From contig DATFWK010000025.1 of NCBI GenBank assembly GCA_035259345.1, forward strand, positions 1 through 9,114: a DNA stretch of 9,114 nucleotides, in the 5' to 3' direction. The DNA is from DATFWK01 sp035259345 (lineage in GTDB: Bacteria > Actinomycetota > Thermoleophilia > Miltoncostaeales > Miltoncostaeaceae). Every line of letters begins with the position of its first letter. Positions within the stretch are counted from its first letter, which is position 1. The notes under the pieces are model-generated. The model saw only the letters and a program-made list of their open reading frames with translations, made no database searches and had not been told where the DNA came from. Below, piece after piece: positions 7,804 through 9,114 of this stretch. The position numbers and the translations under genes are program-made.

Positions 7804-8424
7804 ATGAGCTATCTGCTCGTCGCGGCGGTGATGATCGGGTGGGGGCTCGTGCCCCTCCCGCTCCCGCCCGGGTGGATCGTGCTGGCCTACATGCGGGCCG
7901 AGCTCGACCTCTCGACCCCGTGGGTGGTCGTCGTCGGGGCGCTCGGGGTGGGGGTGGGCCGGGCGCTGCTCGCCCTGATCGGGCGGGTGGTCGAGGAGCG
8001 GGCGCTGGTCGGCGCCTCGCGGGAGAACGTCGACTACCTCGCGGAGCGCATCCACAGCCCGGAGGCCAGGGTCTATGCCGCGCTGATCGCGGGCTTCGGC
8101 CCCGCGGCGCTGAGCGCCGCGGCCGGCCTCCTGCGCCTCTCGCCGCTCGTGGTCGGCGCCGGGGCCGCCCTGGGCCGCCTCGTGGCCTACGCCATCTGGC
8201 TCCCCACGGCCGGGCGGGCCGCGGTCGAGCTGGAGCACCGCCTGCGGAACGCCGTCGGGCCGGTGACGGCGGCGATCGCGATCGTCCTGCTGATCGCCTT
8301 CTTCTACCTGCTGCTCTACATCGACTGGCGCCTCCTGCTCGAGCAGCGGCGCCTCAGGATCCGGCGCCCGCGGCGGCGGTCCGGCCGGCCCAAGGGCGGG
8401 GAGGGCGGGTCCCCCGGACTGTGA
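7804..8424 (+). CDS. Small integral membrane protein, possibly VTT/DedA-like
   Basis: A 206 aa membrane protein that I do not recognise with certainty. Seen: a hydrophobic N-terminus (2-17) leading into a Pro-rich PLPLPPGW stretch and a second hydrophobic run (to about 30); a segment at about 39-62 ending GVGVGRALLALIGR; hydrophobic stretches at about 88-110 and 113-132; and a clear last membrane helix at about 150-172, followed by a very basic cytoplasmic tail (RRLRIRRPRRR). The Pro-rich loop followed by a Gly-rich helix ending in GR recalls VTT/DedA (SNARE-associated) proteins, but the match is loose. The ATG at 7804 lacks a Shine-Dalgarno and lies 21 bases after the aldolase stop, suggesting it is read with that gene. 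Its stop lies inside the first CRP-like repeat upstream of egtB. Confidence 0.75.
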   Translation: MSYLLVAAVMIGWGLVPLPLPPGWIVLAYMRAELDLSTPWVVVVGALGVGVGRALLALIGRVVEERALVGASRENVDYLAERIHSPEARVYAALIAGFGPAALSAAAGLLRLSPLVVGAGAALGRLVAYAIWLPTAGRAAVELEHRLRNAVGPVTAAIAIVLLIAFFYLLLYIDWRLLLEQRRLRIRRPRRRSGRPKGGEGGSPGL

Positions 8425-8453
8425 GAAACCTCACCGTGTGAGATGCGTCACGG
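8420..8453. promoter_or_regulatory. Two tandem CRP-like dyads upstream of egtB
   Basis: Two adjoining 17-base units share TGTGAGA-N4-TCAC-N-G: TGTGAGAAACCTCACC (8420-8435) and TGTGAGATGCGTCACG (8437-8452). Each matches the CRP/GlxR consensus TGTGA-N6-TCACA at 9 of 10 defined bases. The first overlaps the stop of the membrane-protein gene; the second ends 34 bases before the egtB ATG. They are candidate sites for a CRP/FNR-family regulator. No regulator gene is in the window. Confidence 0.5.
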
Positions 8454-8486
8454 CTTGGCGGCGGCCTCCTGGGGGACCATGACGGC

Positions 8487-9114
8487 ATGGGTCGGGCGGC
8501 CGAGGCGATCGCGCAGTCCATGGGAGCCGTCCGGGAGCGGACGCTCGACCTGTTCGCGCCGCTCGACCACGAGCGCCTGCACCGCTCGCCGGATCCCATC
8601 ATGAGCCCGCCGGTCTGGGACCTCGGCCACATCGCCGCCTACGAGGAGCTGTGGCTGGTCGAGCGGCTCGGGGGCCGGCCGTCGCTCTACCCCGAGCTCC
8701 AGGGCGCCTACGACGCGTTCGAGACCCCGCGCGCCGAGCGTGGCGACGTCGAGCTCCTCGACGCGGCGGGGGCGCTCGACTACCTCGCCCGGGTCCGGGA
8801 GCGCTCGCTCGCGTCCCTGGCCGCGGCGGACCTGGGCCCGGACGGGCCGGAGCTGGTCGCTGGCGGCTTCGTCTTCGAGATGGTGCTGGCGCACGAGGCG
8901 CAGCACACCGAGACCGTGCTCCAGAGCCTCCAGATGATGCCCTCCGGGGCGTACCGTCCCGCGGCCCGGCGCGAGGTGCCCGAGGCCGTGGCCTGCCCGA
9001 AGGCGCGGATCGAGGTCCCGGGCGGTGAGTTCTGGATGGGCGCGGGCCCGGACCGGTTCGCCTACGACTGCGAGCGCCCGCGCCACCGGCGGTCGCTTCG
9101 CCCGTTCGCCGTCG
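8487..9114 (+). CDS. egtB: EgtB-like ergothioneine-biosynthesis iron enzyme, N-terminal 209 residues (3' end outside window)
   Basis: EgtB is a non-haem iron sulfoxide synthase that joins gamma-glutamylcysteine or cysteine to hercynine using O2. Seen: an N-terminal DinB-like four-helix domain with the three iron ligands in family positions, His48 (VWDLGHIAAYEELW) and the HX3H pair His136/His140 (HEAQHTETVLQSLQ), followed from about residue 170 by the start of the formylglycine-generating-enzyme-like domain (VPGGEFWMGAGPDRFAYDCERPRH). The usual Asn in the YDNERPRH-like block is Cys here. The frame is open to the right edge; the C-terminal half, which holds the substrate-binding residues, is missing, so sulfur-donor choice cannot be judged. 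Start: the ATG at 8487 is the first in frame; GGGGGA (8471-8476) is 10 bases ahead, rather far, and a later ATG at 8520 is an alternative. Preceded by the tandem CRP-like dyads. Other EgtB-related sulfoxide synthases remain possible. Confidence 0.9.
   Translation, partial: MGRAAEAIAQSMGAVRERTLDLFAPLDHERLHRSPDPIMSPPVWDLGHIAAYEELWLVERLGGRPSLYPELQGAYDAFETPRAERGDVELLDAAGALDYLARVRERSLASLAAADLGPDGPELVAGGFVFEMVLAHEAQHTETVLQSLQMMPSGAYRPAARREVPEAVACPKARIEVPGGEFWMGAGPDRFAYDCERPRHRRSLRPFAV

Noticed and set aside
8479..8481. ATG at 8479 as the egtB start
   Set aside because: It is out of frame with the EgtB coding sequence; the first in-frame ATG is at 8487.

Overview
The window is very GC-rich (clearly above 70% by eye) and almost fully coding. 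The protein families and actinobacterial gene style (ECF sigma factor with a C-terminal TPR-like tail plus DGPF/YCII partner, EgtB, NAD-type short Gnd next to pgi and zwf) suggest a high-GC actinobacterium, possibly a deep-branching one such as Thermoleophilia. That placement is inference; no rRNA or other taxonomic marker is present.

Left two thirds (1-6570), all on the minus strand. Reading in the direction of transcription: an N-terminal winged-helix/SAM methyltransferase (5482-6570); a small YCII/DGPF protein (5043-5396); an ECF42-type sigma factor with a C-terminal extension (3820-5031), which appears to start at AUC; and then three sugar-phosphate genes, glucose-6-phosphate isomerase pgi (2083-3738), a short NAD-type 6-phosphogluconate dehydrogenase gnd (1059-2072) and glucose-6-phosphate dehydrogenase zwf (start at 1059, running off the left edge). 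The last three are spaced as one operon: pgi stops 10 bases before gnd with the gnd Shine-Dalgarno overlapping the pgi stop, and gnd and zwf overlap by one base (TGATG). They cover the glucose-6-phosphate node and the oxidative pentose phosphate steps.

Right third (6697-9114), plus strand. A class I fructose-bisphosphate aldolase of the E. coli FbaB type (6697-7782), diverging from the methyltransferase; a small unidentified membrane protein (7804-8424); and the start of an EgtB-like ergothioneine-biosynthesis sulfoxide synthase (8487 to the edge).

Regulatory signals of interest: a perfect inverted repeat and a candidate ECF promoter directly upstream of the YCII-sigma pair; a similar but weaker promoter-like pair and an identical 14-base ribosome-binding leader in front of the methyltransferase; and two back-to-back CRP-like dyads (TGTGA-N6-TCAC) just upstream of egtB. 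No mobile element, CRISPR array, tRNA or rRNA was seen, and I found no convincing wholly new system: the most unusual items are the sigma-factor start codon and these regulatory sites. No gap between genes exceeds 130 bases.
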